From assembly GCF_900143055.1 (NCBI RefSeq), contig NZ_FRCW01000003.1, positions 1-64,000 of the forward strand: a DNA stretch of 64,000 nucleotides. The letters are read 5' to 3'. The first letter of the stretch is position 1. Every line of letters begins with the position of its first letter. Positions 38,151-46,388 of the stretch are shown one piece after another. The notes below the pieces were generated by a model that was not told the DNA's origin, made no database searches, and saw only the letters and a program-made list of their open reading frames with translations. Made by a program: the position numbers and the translations under genes. The stretch is from Fibrobacter sp. UWR3 (GTDB lineage: Bacteria; Fibrobacterota; Fibrobacteria; Fibrobacterales; Fibrobacteraceae).

Positions 38151-39179
38151 TCACCTCTTTATTTGTTTTTTTATTGCTTTTGCAATAATGTTCGCCAACA
38201 TTGGCGGAACCGCATTTCCAACCTGTTTATACTGACTACCGCGAGTTCCGATTATTTCAAAATTATCTGGAAAACTTTGTAATCGAGCCGACTCACGTAC
38301 TGTAGGAATACGTGGTTCTTTGTAATGGAAATAGTTCCTATGCCCTGTATCAATTGTATTAGATGGTTTGAATGTTCCCATTCGTTCAAAAGCCTTGTTG
38401 TATTTTCGAATGTTCCAAAATTCAGGTGGTAAACTTTTTATATTTCCGCCATCAGGGATCTGATTAACGATTCCAATAGTCTGTTCGGAATGGTTCGTGT
38501 AATCTTGATTTAGCGGATGTTTACAACAACCCCTCATCGCTTTTTGAAACTCATTTGCAGGGTCGGATCCGTAGTGGTTGTTGTCTGAACCTTCTAAATC
38601 GCTAATACCATCTTTTGCGCTTAGTTTTTGGACAGGTGTAATTTCCTTAGGGAAAACAAACGTCCCTTCTTTCACGCCTACATAAAAGACCCTTTGTCGA
38701 TTTTGAGGGATTCCATAATCAGAAGCATTTAAAAGTTTATATGATATTTTGTATCCTAGTCCTTTTTCCCCAAAGCGTTCCACCAAATCCTTAACAAAAG
38801 CACCTTTATTGAGTGTAAGCATACCTCTAACATTTTCGATAACAAAGAAATAAGGATTTGCTTTTTTGACGGCTTTGTAGAATTCCAAATACATCTTATT
38901 TCGAGGGTCATCGACTTCTCTTCTTCCAACAGTGCTAAAACCTTGACAAGGTGGTCCGCCAATAATCCCTGATATTTTGTGCTTTTTTAGCAAATCTGGA
39001 AGAATTTTTTCATTAAATTCTTCAACAGATATTGTCATGCCAACTTTATTATGTCGATTGTAGTTAAATGTCGTCACGGCATCCTTCCACATATCAACAG
39101 CAGCAACCGTTTTAAATCCAGCTTGTTCAAAGCCAAGACTTAGCCCGCCAATTCCACAGAACAGGTCGATTATTTTCAT
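38151..39179 (-). CDS. DNA (cytosine-5) methyltransferase, LlaJI-like operon, second
   Basis: A 342-residue C5 methyltransferase: motif I DLFCGIGG (residues 5-12), catalytic GGPPCQGFS (Cys78), ENVRG, NRQRVFYVG, and C-terminal ESARLQSFPD and QVGNAVPP. It starts inside the stop of its paralogue (ATGA overlap). Two methyltransferases in one operon normally mean an asymmetric target whose strands are modified separately, as in LlaJI; the target sequence cannot be read here. Confidence 0.93.
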   Translation of the reverse strand: MKIIDLFCGIGGLSLGFEQAGFKTVAAVDMWKDAVTTFNYNRHNKVGMTISVEEFNEKILPDLLKKHKISGIIGGPPCQGFSTVGRREVDDPRNKMYLEFYKAVKKANPYFFVIENVRGMLTLNKGAFVKDLVERFGEKGLGYKISYKLLNASDYGIPQNRQRVFYVGVKEGTFVFPKEITPVQKLSAKDGISDLEGSDNNHYGSDPANEFQKAMRGCCKHPLNQDYTNHSEQTIGIVNQIPDGGNIKSLPPEFWNIRKYNKAFERMGTFKPSNTIDTGHRNYFHYKEPRIPTVRESARLQSFPDNFEIIGTRGSQYKQVGNAVPPMLANIIAKAIKKQIKR

Positions 39180-40255
39180 TTCAGATGCCTCCTGATGATT
39201 TCTTCTGCGACAACCTTCGCTAAAAGAGGGGGCACAGCATTTCCAACTTGCCTGTACTGTTCCGATCTATTTCCAACAAATTCAAATATATCTGGAAAGG
39301 ATTGCAGACGAGCAGCCTCTCGCACCGTAGGAATTCTGTTGTATCTTGGATGGAAGTAATTGCTATGATTATTTCCCGTATCTATCGTAACAGAAGGCAT
39401 GTCATCAGACAAACGTTTATACGCTGAAGAATGGCGGTTATTTCTTTGCGTTGGCCAAAGTTCTTTAGGGACGTCTTGCCAATTGCGTCCTTGCTTCACA
39501 AATGAAATTCGCTTTTGAACGATTTCTGCAGGATATCGGATGTCGTGATTTACTAATCCTGTCGAGCCTTTTCGAAGGTACGCTAAATAAGCGTTAGGAG
39601 ATGTTGGCTCTGTGTATTTTTGATTTTTCTCATACGAATATAAATCAGATATGGCATCAGATACTGTAATCGGTTTTGGGGTTTTCTTTAACGACGCAAA
39701 GCTAAATGGCGCATTTTTCGTCATCACAAAAAAATTGCGCAATCTTTTTTGAGGAACTCCATACTCTGATGCGTCTAAAATTTGATGAGTAACCTTATAA
39801 CCCCTTTCTTCAAATATTTCGGTTATACGGTCTTTTGCGTATCCATTGTTTTTTGTTATAATACCACGAACGTTCTCAATAACGACCGCTTTGGGCTTGG
39901 CTATATCAACAAATTTGATGAACTCAAAAAACAGCCTGTTTCTGGGATCGTCACATTCACGATTATATCTATTTGCACTTGAAAAGCCCTGACAAGGAGG
40001 TCCGCCAATAATGACATCAATGTTTTTTAGATTATCAAATTCATTCAGAATAAATTTTTCATCAACATTCAGAATGTCGCAGCAGATTCCTTTCCCATTT
40101 TTAAAATTGTGATTGAAAGTTTTTATAGCTGCAGCATTGAAGTCTATTCCTCCAACAACTTTAAAACCAGCAAGTTCAAATCCTTTGCTTAGTCCACCGC
40201 ACCCACAAAACAGATCAATACAAGTGGGTTTCTTCTTCTGTCGAGTCTGGGCCAT
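39176..40255 (-). CDS. DNA (cytosine-5) methyltransferase, LlaJI-like operon, first
   Basis: A 359-residue C5 methyltransferase: DLFCGCGG (14-21), GGPPCQGFS (Cys88), ENVRG (127-131), RLRNFFVMT, and EAARLQSFPD with QVGNAVPP at the C terminus. It is the first gene of a tightly packed five-gene operon with the second methyltransferase, an unknown protein, the AAA+ subunit and the nuclease. Expressing the methyltransferases first protects the host. A GC-rich upstream cassette almost identical to that of the EcoRII-like operon precedes it, although the two methyltransferases themselves are not close relatives. Confidence 0.93.
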   Translation of the reverse strand: MAQTRQKKKPTCIDLFCGCGGLSKGFELAGFKVVGGIDFNAAAIKTFNHNFKNGKGICCDILNVDEKFILNEFDNLKNIDVIIGGPPCQGFSSANRYNRECDDPRNRLFFEFIKFVDIAKPKAVVIENVRGIITKNNGYAKDRITEIFEERGYKVTHQILDASEYGVPQKRLRNFFVMTKNAPFSFASLKKTPKPITVSDAISDLYSYEKNQKYTEPTSPNAYLAYLRKGSTGLVNHDIRYPAEIVQKRISFVKQGRNWQDVPKELWPTQRNNRHSSAYKRLSDDMPSVTIDTGNNHSNYFHPRYNRIPTVREAARLQSFPDIFEFVGNRSEQYRQVGNAVPPLLAKVVAEEIIRRHLK

Positions 40256-40340
40256 ATCGCTCCATTTTGAAAGTGAACGAGTTCACTCTCGCGGGAGCGG
40301 TTCTGGCCGATTCGTTTGGCCGGGGTGCGGGCAAAAAGAA
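40256..40340 (-). promoter_or_regulatory. Upstream cassette of RM operon 2 with 16-bp palindrome
   Basis: Read on the minus strand this block matches 1-95 nearly base for base, including the palindrome (AGTGAACGAGTTCACT on the plus strand, 40272-40287) and the GGAGCGA ribosome-binding site. The palindrome centre is 24-25 bp from the start codon. The two copies point towards each other and enclose about 40 kb. Confidence 0.65.
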
Positions 40341-40535
40341 ACGGCGAGGAGCCGACTCACTCCTCGCCTAAAAGCGCGACATTTTCAAAAGAATACAATA
40401 CACCCGCATAATCTTGCAATGGATTGCTTCACCCTTTCAGGGTTCGCAATGACGTTGCAAAACAATCCCGAGCGGATACAGTACGCCCAGGGTACACTAC
40501 GCCCATGCAATCCACGGGCGGTGGCGAGTCATTGC

Positions 40536-40592
40536 CTTATTCCTTGTGTATGAAAGTGTCGAAGTTTCAGTTAGAGGACAAGAGCAAAACTC
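40536..40592. repeat. Direct repeat, first copy
   Basis: Begins CTTATTCCTTGTGTATGAAA and ends AAGAGCAAAACTC. It matches 40815-40870 with only a few differences, 279 bp apart. It may be the residue of a duplicated or excised element. Confidence 0.6.
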
Positions 40593-40814
40593 AGCGAGTC
40601 CACCCTTGTTCTGCACCTGTCCAGGCTTTTTCGAAAATAAAAAAGGCGTGGAGTTGAATGCATTTACCTACCTGAGGCCTTCGACTGCCCTACACAAATA
40701 AACACAAACAACTCACGCCCCAAAATGGCCGTTTGCCTACAGGCAGATTTATCAAATATGCATGTACCAAAACGATGCGGCAGGCTTGCGCCGGTCGCAG
40801 ACGTGAGCGTCCGT

Positions 40815-40870
40815 CTTATTCCCTGTGTATGAAATTGTCGAAGTTTCAAGTAGAGAACAAGAGAAAACTC
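40815..40870. repeat. Direct repeat, second copy
   Basis: Begins CTTATTCCCTGTGTATGAAA and ends AAGAGAAAACTC, matching 40536-40592 in the same orientation. Confidence 0.6.
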
Positions 40871-40952
40871 TATTTGCCTTGAAATATAGATTTTTGGAAT
40901 GGCAAAAGGTGACATTTGCCGTTTTTGTTGAAAAAAAACGACCTAAAACATC

Positions 40953-40978
40953 AAAACCGGCCCCTGCGGACCGGTTTT
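40953..40978 (-). terminator. Terminator after the nuclease-remnant gene
   Basis: AAAACCGG and CCGGTTTT arms with G/C-rich centre, symmetrical and able to end transcription from either strand. Confidence 0.7.
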
Positions 40979-41005
40979 AGATAAAAAAACGTTCCAAGGC
41001 CCTAG

Positions 41006-41206
41006 TTAAAGGAGCCCGTGTTCCTTGAGAATCTTCTCGTACTTGTCGGCACGAGATTTTTCTTCGTCAGCACGAGTTTCAGCCTCGCTGGCGCGTTTTT
41101 CGGCAGCTTTAGTGCGCTGGCGTTCATCGTACACCAAGTCATCCAATTCCTGTTGCCAAGTCATATAGCGCTTCCTCGTTTCGTTGTCCGACAGACAAAT
41201 ATACAA
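41006..41206 (-). pseudogene. Remnant: C-terminal tail of a PD-(D/E)XK nuclease-type transposase (tentative)
   Basis: A 66-codon frame: ETRKRYMTWQQELDDLVYDE, then an Ala/Glu/Arg heptad-like coiled coil and the ending YEKILKEHGLL. Tails of this type end Rpn-family proteins (PD-(D/E)XK nuclease family transposases), where the sequence RKRYMTW follows the nuclease domain. The nuclease domain itself is missing upstream, where TGTG-rich sequence takes over. A free-standing small coiled-coil protein is the alternative reading. The family link is from memory and needs a search. Confidence 0.45.
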
Positions 41207-41207
41207 A

Positions 41208-41656
41208 TGTGTGGTGTGAAGTGTGTAGTGTGAAATTATTTGGAAGTTTTTTTGGCGGTTTTGGTTATAGCGCTAAGCATCCGGATTATTACTCGGCATG
41301 GCTCAATAATTATTTTGAATTCCTTTGCTTCTAAATATTGTGCCTCGTACAACAATTCCACCCAATACTCGGTTTCTCCCGCTTCTTTTAACGCAATATA
41401 CATTTTAGCGATAAAATCTGCCTTGCTTTGTGCAAACTGAGCTTCTTTGATGTTTGCTCCTATGCTGGTTGCACTACGCAGTAGTTGTTTGCTAAGAACA
41501 TACTCTCTTTTGTTTGAGGTCAGATCTTGATACAATTTCACAATCTGTAATGCAAAACTCTTGCTCAAAGAAAGAACATTCTGTTTAGTACAGGTGCTAT
41601 GCATTTGTTCTTCTTGCTTGTCATTACACATTCCACATCACACACTTCACATTTTT
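41208..41656. repeat. TGTG-rich sequences flanking the four-helix-bundle gene
   Basis: Left flank 41208-41234 (TGTGTGGTGTGAAGTGTGTA...) and right flank 41625-41656 (reads on the minus strand as AATGTGAAGTGTGTGATGTG...) are degenerate inverted copies around the small gene at 41236-41631. This makes the gene look like a small mobile cassette. Confidence 0.45.
41236..41631 (-). CDS. Four-helix-bundle protein (23S rRNA intervening-sequence family)
   Basis: A protein of up to 131 residues; the start may be Met10 (MHSTCTKQNV, from 41604). It shows the family pattern: LSLSKSFALQIVKLYQDL, LSKQLLRSATSIGANIKEAQ, FIAKMYIALKEAGETEYWVELL, ending in a Lys-rich tail. These proteins form pentameric bundles, some encoded in rRNA intervening sequences and some acting beside diversity-generating retroelements; no reverse transcriptase or template repeat is seen here. 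Its role is unknown. Confidence 0.8.
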   Translation of the reverse strand: MCNDKQEEQMHSTCTKQNVLSLSKSFALQIVKLYQDLTSNKREYVLSKQLLRSATSIGANIKEAQFAQSKADFIAKMYIALKEAGETEYWVELLYEAQYLEAKEFKIIIEPCRVIIRMLSAITKTAKKTSK

Positions 41657-41800
41657 ATGGCTGAATACCAGCGCGAACATGAAGCGGTTCGTGATGGGCA
41701 GTTCCTCGAACGGAACGTGGTTTGGATCCATAATGCTCCTTTACGTGGCATGCGCCGCGCGGTAAAAAAACAAAAAAAGAGCCGTTCCTATGTCATATAA
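41657..41800 (+). CDS. Short unrecognised ORF
   Basis: A 47-codon frame starting MAEYQREHEAVRDGQFLERN and ending in basic residues, followed by a terminator. It may be the 3' end of a lost gene or a small gene of its own. No ribosome-binding site is evident. Kept at low confidence. Confidence 0.3.
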   Translation: MAEYQREHEAVRDGQFLERNVVWIHNAPLRGMRRAVKKQKKSRSYVI

Positions 41801-41829
41801 AATAATACGATATAGAAAACGGCTCTTTT
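41776..41829. terminator. Bidirectional terminator
   Basis: Arms AAAAGAGCCGTT and AACGGCTCTTTT (12 bp, perfect) with a 30-nt AT-rich loop, between the short ORF and the ECF transporter operon. Confidence 0.65.
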
Positions 41830-41921
41830 GTGAGCTTGGCCAGCTATTTGCTGGTTATGTAGAATATAGCAAATGAGTTTTAGAAATACAAACTTTTCTG
41901 GGATAACGGGCAAAATTTAGA

Positions 41922-43409
41922 CTAAAAAGCGTTCCAAGGCCGTTCAATCATCGATTCAATCAACTTTTCCTGATTGCCTTGCAGCAGGTACTGTTCCGCG
42001 ATTTTTCCGTGTTCCATGCGAATGACGGACTGGCAACAGTTTAGAATGAATTCGGGGTCGTGGGTAATCACGAGTAGCGTTTTTCCAGTGGCGGCCAATT
42101 TTTGGAGAGTTGCCGAAACGGCAAGCATCTGTTTGTAATCCAGGCCGCTGGTGGGTTCATCAAACACGACAATCTCGCGGCCGCTAGAAACGCCGCTGCC
42201 GATAGCCACGCGTTGTTTTTGACCGCCCGAAAGCGCCATCGGGTGGCAGCTAGCGTATTCTTTCAGGTTGAGCCTTTCAAGGATTTCTAGGGCAGAATTT
42301 TCATCTTGCGGATTCATGCCTAGCAAGATTTCGTCAAGGACGCTTTCTGTAAACAGTTGGTGGTTCACGTCCTGCATAATCAAGTATGCGCCGTATTTAC
42401 GCGCCTTGCGTTTCTGTCGCCAGGTTCCGCGAAGCCCACACAACACCTGAGCAAGCGTCGATTTTCCGGCACCGTTATGCCCGATAATGGCTGTGATTTG
42501 ATTGCGCGGGAGTGAAAGTTCCGGAATGTCAAGAACCGGGAATTTGCGATTGTAGGCAAAACGGAGGTCTTTGAAGACCAATGATTCTTTAAGAGTTCGC
42601 TTCGCAGGCTCCTTCGAACCTTCCGGCCCTTCGGCAAGCTCAGGGACCTTATTTTTAAGTTGTTCCAAATTCATGCAGCGCAGTCCGAGACTTGCCGCAT
42701 ATTCCGGGCCTTTCGCCTCGAGTTCGGCGGGAGTCCATTCGTCTTGAATTTGTCCGTCTTTTACGTAACAAATTCTGTCTGCAATGTCGCGCAGGTAATG
42801 GATGCGATGTTCCACGATAACAACGGTCTTGCCGCGGGATTTCCAAAACTTGATGATTCCGGCGAGGTCTGCGACGGTCTTCAGGTCAAGATTAGCCGAT
42901 GGCTCGTCAAGAACGAAAATTTCGGGGTCGGTCGCAGAGACCGAGGCGCAGGCGATTTTCTGCTTTTCTCCGCCGGAAAGGTGGAAGATGTTTCGGCCCG
43001 CCAGATGTTCTATGTGGAATTCCTTCACGACGCGATCCACGCGCTCCCGGATTTCTTCCGGGTCCATTCCCAAGTTTTCACAGCCAAAAGCGATTTCGCT
43101 GTCGGTATCGATGTTGAAAAACTGCGAACGCGGATTTTGGAAAACGGAACCCACGTGTCTTGAAATTTCGGCGAGCGTCATGTCGGCGGTATTCTTGTCG
43201 CCGAGCAATACGTCGCCCGCCATCGTTCCCGATTGATAAAGCGGAATAAGCCCGTTGATCAGCTTAGAAATAGTCGTCTTGCCGCAACCCGACTCCCCCA
43301 CAAGCACAACGCATTCGCCGGACTTGATTTCGAAATTCAAGTTCTTGATGACGGCATCGTCCAGGGAATCAGAGTAAGAGAACGAGACGTTTTTTAATGT
43401 GATAGTCAT
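41922..43409 (-). CDS. ECF-type transporter, double ATPase subunit
   Basis: A 495-residue protein with two ABC ATPase domains (EcfA/CbiO type). Domain 1: Walker A GESGCGKTTIS, signature LSGGEKQK, Walker B IFVLDEPSANLD. Domain 2: GHNGAGKSTLAQ, LSGGQKQRVAIG, IVVFDEPTSGLD. The start at 43409 (MTITLKNVSF) is preferred, because a start at 43451 would read through a dispersed repeat (MSFPRRRESP). The linker near residues 253-268 reads VPELAEGPEGSKEPAKR, which is another dispersed repeat carried in-frame. It powers uptake with the EcfT and S-component genes just upstream. Confidence 0.88.
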   Translation of the reverse strand: MTITLKNVSFSYSDSLDDAVIKNLNFEIKSGECVVLVGESGCGKTTISKLINGLIPLYQSGTMAGDVLLGDKNTADMTLAEISRHVGSVFQNPRSQFFNIDTDSEIAFGCENLGMDPEEIRERVDRVVKEFHIEHLAGRNIFHLSGGEKQKIACASVSATDPEIFVLDEPSANLDLKTVADLAGIIKFWKSRGKTVVIVEHRIHYLRDIADRICYVKDGQIQDEWTPAELEAKGPEYAASLGLRCMNLEQLKNKVPELAEGPEGSKEPAKRTLKESLVFKDLRFAYNRKFPVLDIPELSLPRNQITAIIGHNGAGKSTLAQVLCGLRGTWRQKRKARKYGAYLIMQDVNHQLFTESVLDEILLGMNPQDENSALEILERLNLKEYASCHPMALSGGQKQRVAIGSGVSSGREIVVFDEPTSGLDYKQMLAVSATLQKLAATGKTLLVITHDPEFILNCCQSVIRMEHGKIAEQYLLQGNQEKLIESMIERPWNAF

Positions 43410-43422
43410 TTCTAACAAGCAA

Positions 43423-43449
43423 GGAGATTCCCGCCTTCGCGGGAATGAC
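43423..43449. repeat. Dispersed palindromic repeat GGAGATTCCCG...GGGAATGAC, copy 1
   Basis: GGAGATTCCCGCCTTCGCGG followed by GAATGAC. It lies between the ECF permease and ATPase genes. Copies also occur at 58664, 58720 and 60719. Confidence 0.8.
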
Positions 43450-43451
43450 AA

Positions 43452-44138
43452 TTAAGAGACTAACCGAGAACAGAATAAAACTACAACCGCAATACAATAA
43501 ACAAACACGGCAACATCTTGAACGAGGAACCCGATTTTGACAACGCAACTACGTCTCGTTTCTGGCGAAAGTCCGCGCGTCGTCGCCGCCACCGAAAGTT
43601 CATCCCCGATTTTTGTGAGCGACACCAGTAGCGGAATAAGTCTGTATTCCAAAATGGCAAGCGGGTTCTTTAATGTCCGCAGGCTGAACAGGCGAATGCC
43701 CCGCATGCGCATTGCGTTTCCGATATCGCGGGCTTCATCGAATACGGTCGGGAAAAAGCGAATCATCACCGCTAAGGGAATCGTCACTTTGTTAGGAATA
43801 TGCATCTTCGACATTCCCGCCATGAACTCGTTCACCTTGGTGGTCGTCATGACATAGTAAAAAATAACGCTTATCGGCATCACATGCGAAACAAGCATCA
43901 TTGTCGAGACAAACAGCGTGCCCGCCAGCCCGACATCCATCGCTTTTAAATAATCAAAACTGAATGCAGATATTGCGTACAAGAAAGAAAAGAGCAGGGA
44001 AAACCGCCATCTTTTTTCAAGCACCAATAAAACTGCCGGCAAAACAACAATCATAGCGCCGTAAATTACAGGTGCGGAAAGAATGATGCTGTTCCCCGCA
44101 ATCGTTAAGAACAGTTTTGTTCGCGGATCCAATTTCAC
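43452..44138 (-). CDS. ECF-type transporter, transmembrane T component (EcfT/CbiQ-like)
   Basis: A 228-residue membrane protein with about five hydrophobic segments. It starts KLDPRTKLFLTIAGN, typical of CbiQ/EcfT, and contains the two coupling motifs in the C-terminal part (AMRMRGIRLF near residue 135; AATTRGLSPETRR near 185), both with the conserved Ala-x-x-x-Arg-Gly pattern. It connects the ATPases with the substrate-binding S protein. The start overlaps the S-component stop by 4 nt. Confidence 0.85.
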   Translation of the reverse strand: MKLDPRTKLFLTIAGNSIILSAPVIYGAMIVVLPAVLLVLEKRWRFSLLFSFLYAISAFSFDYLKAMDVGLAGTLFVSTMMLVSHVMPISVIFYYVMTTTKVNEFMAGMSKMHIPNKVTIPLAVMIRFFPTVFDEARDIGNAMRMRGIRLFSLRTLKNPLAILEYRLIPLLVSLTKIGDELSVAATTRGLSPETRRSCVVKIGFLVQDVAVFVYCIAVVVLFCSRLVS

Positions 44139-44749
44139 CGGGCAAGACCGATTCGTTCGAAATGCTTTTTCATGATGCGGCGAGCCACGAGTCCACCGAT
44201 AACGGCACCCAAAATGCCGAAGGTGTAGATTCCGACCAGGGGCCAGATGCTGTTAGAAAGTTCCGCCAGCTTCGCAACGTAACCTTCGTCGCACATGCCA
44301 CGGGTATATTCCAGATATTCCTCGGTATAAAGCCAAAGCGGAAGCATCATTGAAGAACTCATTAGGCTCAAGACAATGTTTGACATGTACAAGCCAGCAA
44401 AATTTTTCCCTATGATTTTCAGAATTGTTCCCGACAGTAGCCCAACTGCAAGGCTTATCGCAAACATGATAATGCTCTGACCCATCACTAACATTGCGCC
44501 CCCGAAAATGCCGCAGAAAAGCATGCAGCACAGAATCGGCCTTTCTATTTTCGAATAAAACAGGAACATGGGAACGCTCGTCACAAGCGCGATACTCGCG
44601 GTCGAAAAAACAATTAGGGCAGGAATGTAGCCGATGCTCGACGACATAAAACCAAGCACGATATAAAGTGCCGAAAATATGCCCACATTCACCAGGTCGC
44701 GGACCAACGTATTCGATGATTTTTTTCCAGTCGTTCTAACGTCACTCAT
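44135..44749 (-). CDS. ECF-type S component (MptD/Trep_Strep-like)
   Basis: A 204-residue membrane protein with six predicted helices; the start at 44749 follows TTGGAG. VRDLVNVGIFSALYIVLGF, MFLFYSKIERPILCC, GQSIIMFAISLAVGLLSG and the ending GGLVARRIMKKHFERIGLA resemble the Trep_Strep/MptD family of substrate-binding subunits. Family members are often encoded beside YbtPQ-like ABC pairs; here such a pair lies 11 kb away, with an RM island between. The substrate is unknown; metal chelates are possible. Confidence 0.75.
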   Translation of the reverse strand: MSDVRTTGKKSSNTLVRDLVNVGIFSALYIVLGFMSSSIGYIPALIVFSTASIALVTSVPMFLFYSKIERPILCCMLFCGIFGGAMLVMGQSIIMFAISLAVGLLSGTILKIIGKNFAGLYMSNIVLSLMSSSMMLPLWLYTEEYLEYTRGMCDEGYVAKLAELSNSIWPLVGIYTFGILGAVIGGLVARRIMKKHFERIGLAR

Positions 44750-44805
44750 AAAAGTCTCCAATAGCAAACAAATGCACGCCAAATAGAGTTTTTTGATGCA
44801 CTTTT

Positions 44806-44818
44806 TTCTACTCCATTT
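44806..44818 (-). promoter_or_regulatory. TGGAGTAGAA motif before the ECF operon
   Basis: Minus-strand AAATGGAGTAGAA lies 57 bp before the S-component start and shares its 10-bp core with sites before the TonB receptor, the ABC pair and the RND operon. Confidence 0.5.
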
Positions 44819-44824
44819 AGACAG

Positions 44825-44855
44825 AAAAAGGACCGCGGCAAAACGCCACAGTCCC
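44825..44855 (-). terminator. Terminator of the porin gene
   Basis: Minus-strand GGACTGTGGCG-TTTT-GCCGCGGTCC (with a mismatch) followed by TTTTT. Confidence 0.8.
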
Positions 44856-44879
44856 CTTTTTGCGCATTATGCGAGGTAA

Positions 44880-46283
44880 TTAGAAGCTGTACACCGTTTC
44901 AAGACCGAAACGCAGAGCATTGTCGTCTTCGTTATCCTGCACTGCAACATCCACCATGCCGAAAGCGGTGATTTCCAGGTTTTCGACCGGAGTGATGTAG
45001 ATGCGGCCACCGACATCGAACGTAGCAGCGGTATCGTCATCATCATCCAAGGTGTGCGTGTGGTATTCTACAGGAATGCCGAACTTGATGAATTCGGCAA
45101 GCTTGAAAGCCGGTTCGGCATACACGAAGAAGTATTCCGGAATTTCGCCGTTGTCAAGGTCGCTTGCATCTTCGGCGGCATCGCCCCTGTCAACAATGGC
45201 ATAGAAGGCAGTCGTCTTGATATCGAACATACCCACTTCGAAGGTCGGCTCAACCAAGAAGGCGTGAGCGGTAGAAGTCCAATCCTGACCTTCCACGACA
45301 TCGCCGTCGTCACCCAGGTAGTCGGCATGGAAGCCATACACAGCCCTGAAGCCAAAGCCACCGAGAGAGAGGCCCGCTTCTACACCGGCATGGAGTTCGT
45401 TATGCTGAGTGGTCTGGAAGCTCTTGTAGTCTACATACGGACGCAAGTGCTGACCGGCATAATCGAATTCGTAGGCGGCGTGCACATCGTAAACCTTGGC
45501 ACCTTCTTCGTCGGCCCAGTCGTTATCGCCACGACCAAAGCCAACACCGAGAATGAAGCCAGCCAGGTCAATTTCAAGACCGCGGATATCGTGTTCCTTC
45601 ATACCGGCGGCGTTATCGGCAGGATCGTCGTAGTCATAGTAGGCAACGAATGCACCTTCCGAGAAAGTCAGGTCGCCCAGCTTAACCGAGAAGAAATCGG
45701 CCGGCTGGTACTGAATATAGGCGCCGTTGTAAATGGCGGCCGGATCAGTCGTTTCACCGTCGGCTTCGAGGCCAACGAATGCAGACCACTTTTCGTTGAA
45801 CTTGACTTCAAAATTCAGGTCGAAGGTAGAAGCGTAGGAATGGTTCAGGTCATCTTCTGCCCAGACATTGCCTGTGTAAGCATCAAATTCCACTTCGCCA
45901 TTGTACTTGACTTCCATCTGGGCTTCCGAAGTGCCTTCGTTCATGCTAGCCTTGAGCATGCCGAGAGCGTTACCGGCGGCGTCAGCGACTTCGCCCGGGT
46001 TAGTGTTTTCGGCAGGAGCGGATTCAACGGTTTTTTCTTCGGCAGGAGCGGCAGCGACAGGAGTTTCCTGAGCCGGAGCAGCGGCAGGGGCTTCCTGGGC
46101 AGGAGCCGGAGCGGCCTGAGTTTCAGCAGGGGCAGCAGCGGGAGCTGCAGCAGGAGCTTCCGCAACAGGCGCTGCAGCGGGGGCTTCGGCGGCAGGGGCA
46201 GCTTCCTGAGCGAATGCGGGTATCGCAAACACGGAGGCAGCAGCAAGGCCGAACACAAGATTAGACGTCAAACGGTTCTTCAT
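44880..46283 (-). CDS. Outer-membrane porin with Ala/Pro-rich N-terminal spacer
   Basis: A 467-residue porin. The start at 46283 follows AGGGAGAG and gives a signal peptide ending near PAFAQ. Residues about 25-105 are Ala/Pro/Glu repeats (EAPAAAP units), probably a periplasmic or peptidoglycan-spanning spacer. The remainder is a beta barrel with alternating strands (VEFDAYTGNVWAE, NFEVKFNEKWSAFVGLEADG, DFFSVKLGDLTFSEGAFVAY) and ends in the C-terminal Phe of outer-membrane proteins (RFGLETVYSF). A sigma-54 promoter and an adjacent TTAG...CTAA box suggest joint nitrogen and metal control. The solute is unknown. Confidence 0.85.
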   Translation of the reverse strand: MKNRLTSNLVFGLAAASVFAIPAFAQEAAPAAEAPAAAPVAEAPAAAPAAAPAETQAAPAPAQEAPAAAPAQETPVAAAPAEEKTVESAPAENTNPGEVADAAGNALGMLKASMNEGTSEAQMEVKYNGEVEFDAYTGNVWAEDDLNHSYASTFDLNFEVKFNEKWSAFVGLEADGETTDPAAIYNGAYIQYQPADFFSVKLGDLTFSEGAFVAYYDYDDPADNAAGMKEHDIRGLEIDLAGFILGVGFGRGDNDWADEEGAKVYDVHAAYEFDYAGQHLRPYVDYKSFQTTQHNELHAGVEAGLSLGGFGFRAVYGFHADYLGDDGDVVEGQDWTSTAHAFLVEPTFEVGMFDIKTTAFYAIVDRGDAAEDASDLDNGEIPEYFFVYAEPAFKLAEFIKFGIPVEYHTHTLDDDDDTAATFDVGGRIYITPVENLEITAFGMVDVAVQDNEDDNALRFGLETVYSF

Positions 46284-46388
46284 TTTTCTCTCCCTTGACG
46301 GATTGATTTTCTGTTTTTGTAACACTCCGTCAGGTTTTTTACAAATAGTGCTACAAAAACGCTTGGCTATCGCCTTCTGTGTGCTATT

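Larger units (their letters stand above)
40341..41005. other. Gene-free region with dispersed repeats
   Basis: No credible gene is seen. It holds a dispersed repeat of the GGATTGCTTC...GCAATGACG type (about 40420-40454), a direct repeat (40536-40592 and 40815-40870), and a terminator for the remnant gene beyond. Open frames here are products of the repeats. Confidence 0.6.

Noticed and set aside
40664-40915. 83-codon minus-strand frame
   Set aside because: It runs through a direct repeat and has no family features or ribosome-binding site.
41236-41631. Diversity-generating retroelement accessory (Avd) role
   Set aside because: No reverse transcriptase, template repeat or variable repeat is seen nearby; only the four-helix-bundle fold agrees.
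43410-43451. N-terminal extension MSFPRRRESP of the ECF ATPase
   Set aside because: It is the translation of a dispersed palindromic repeat; the ABC domain begins at MTITLKN.
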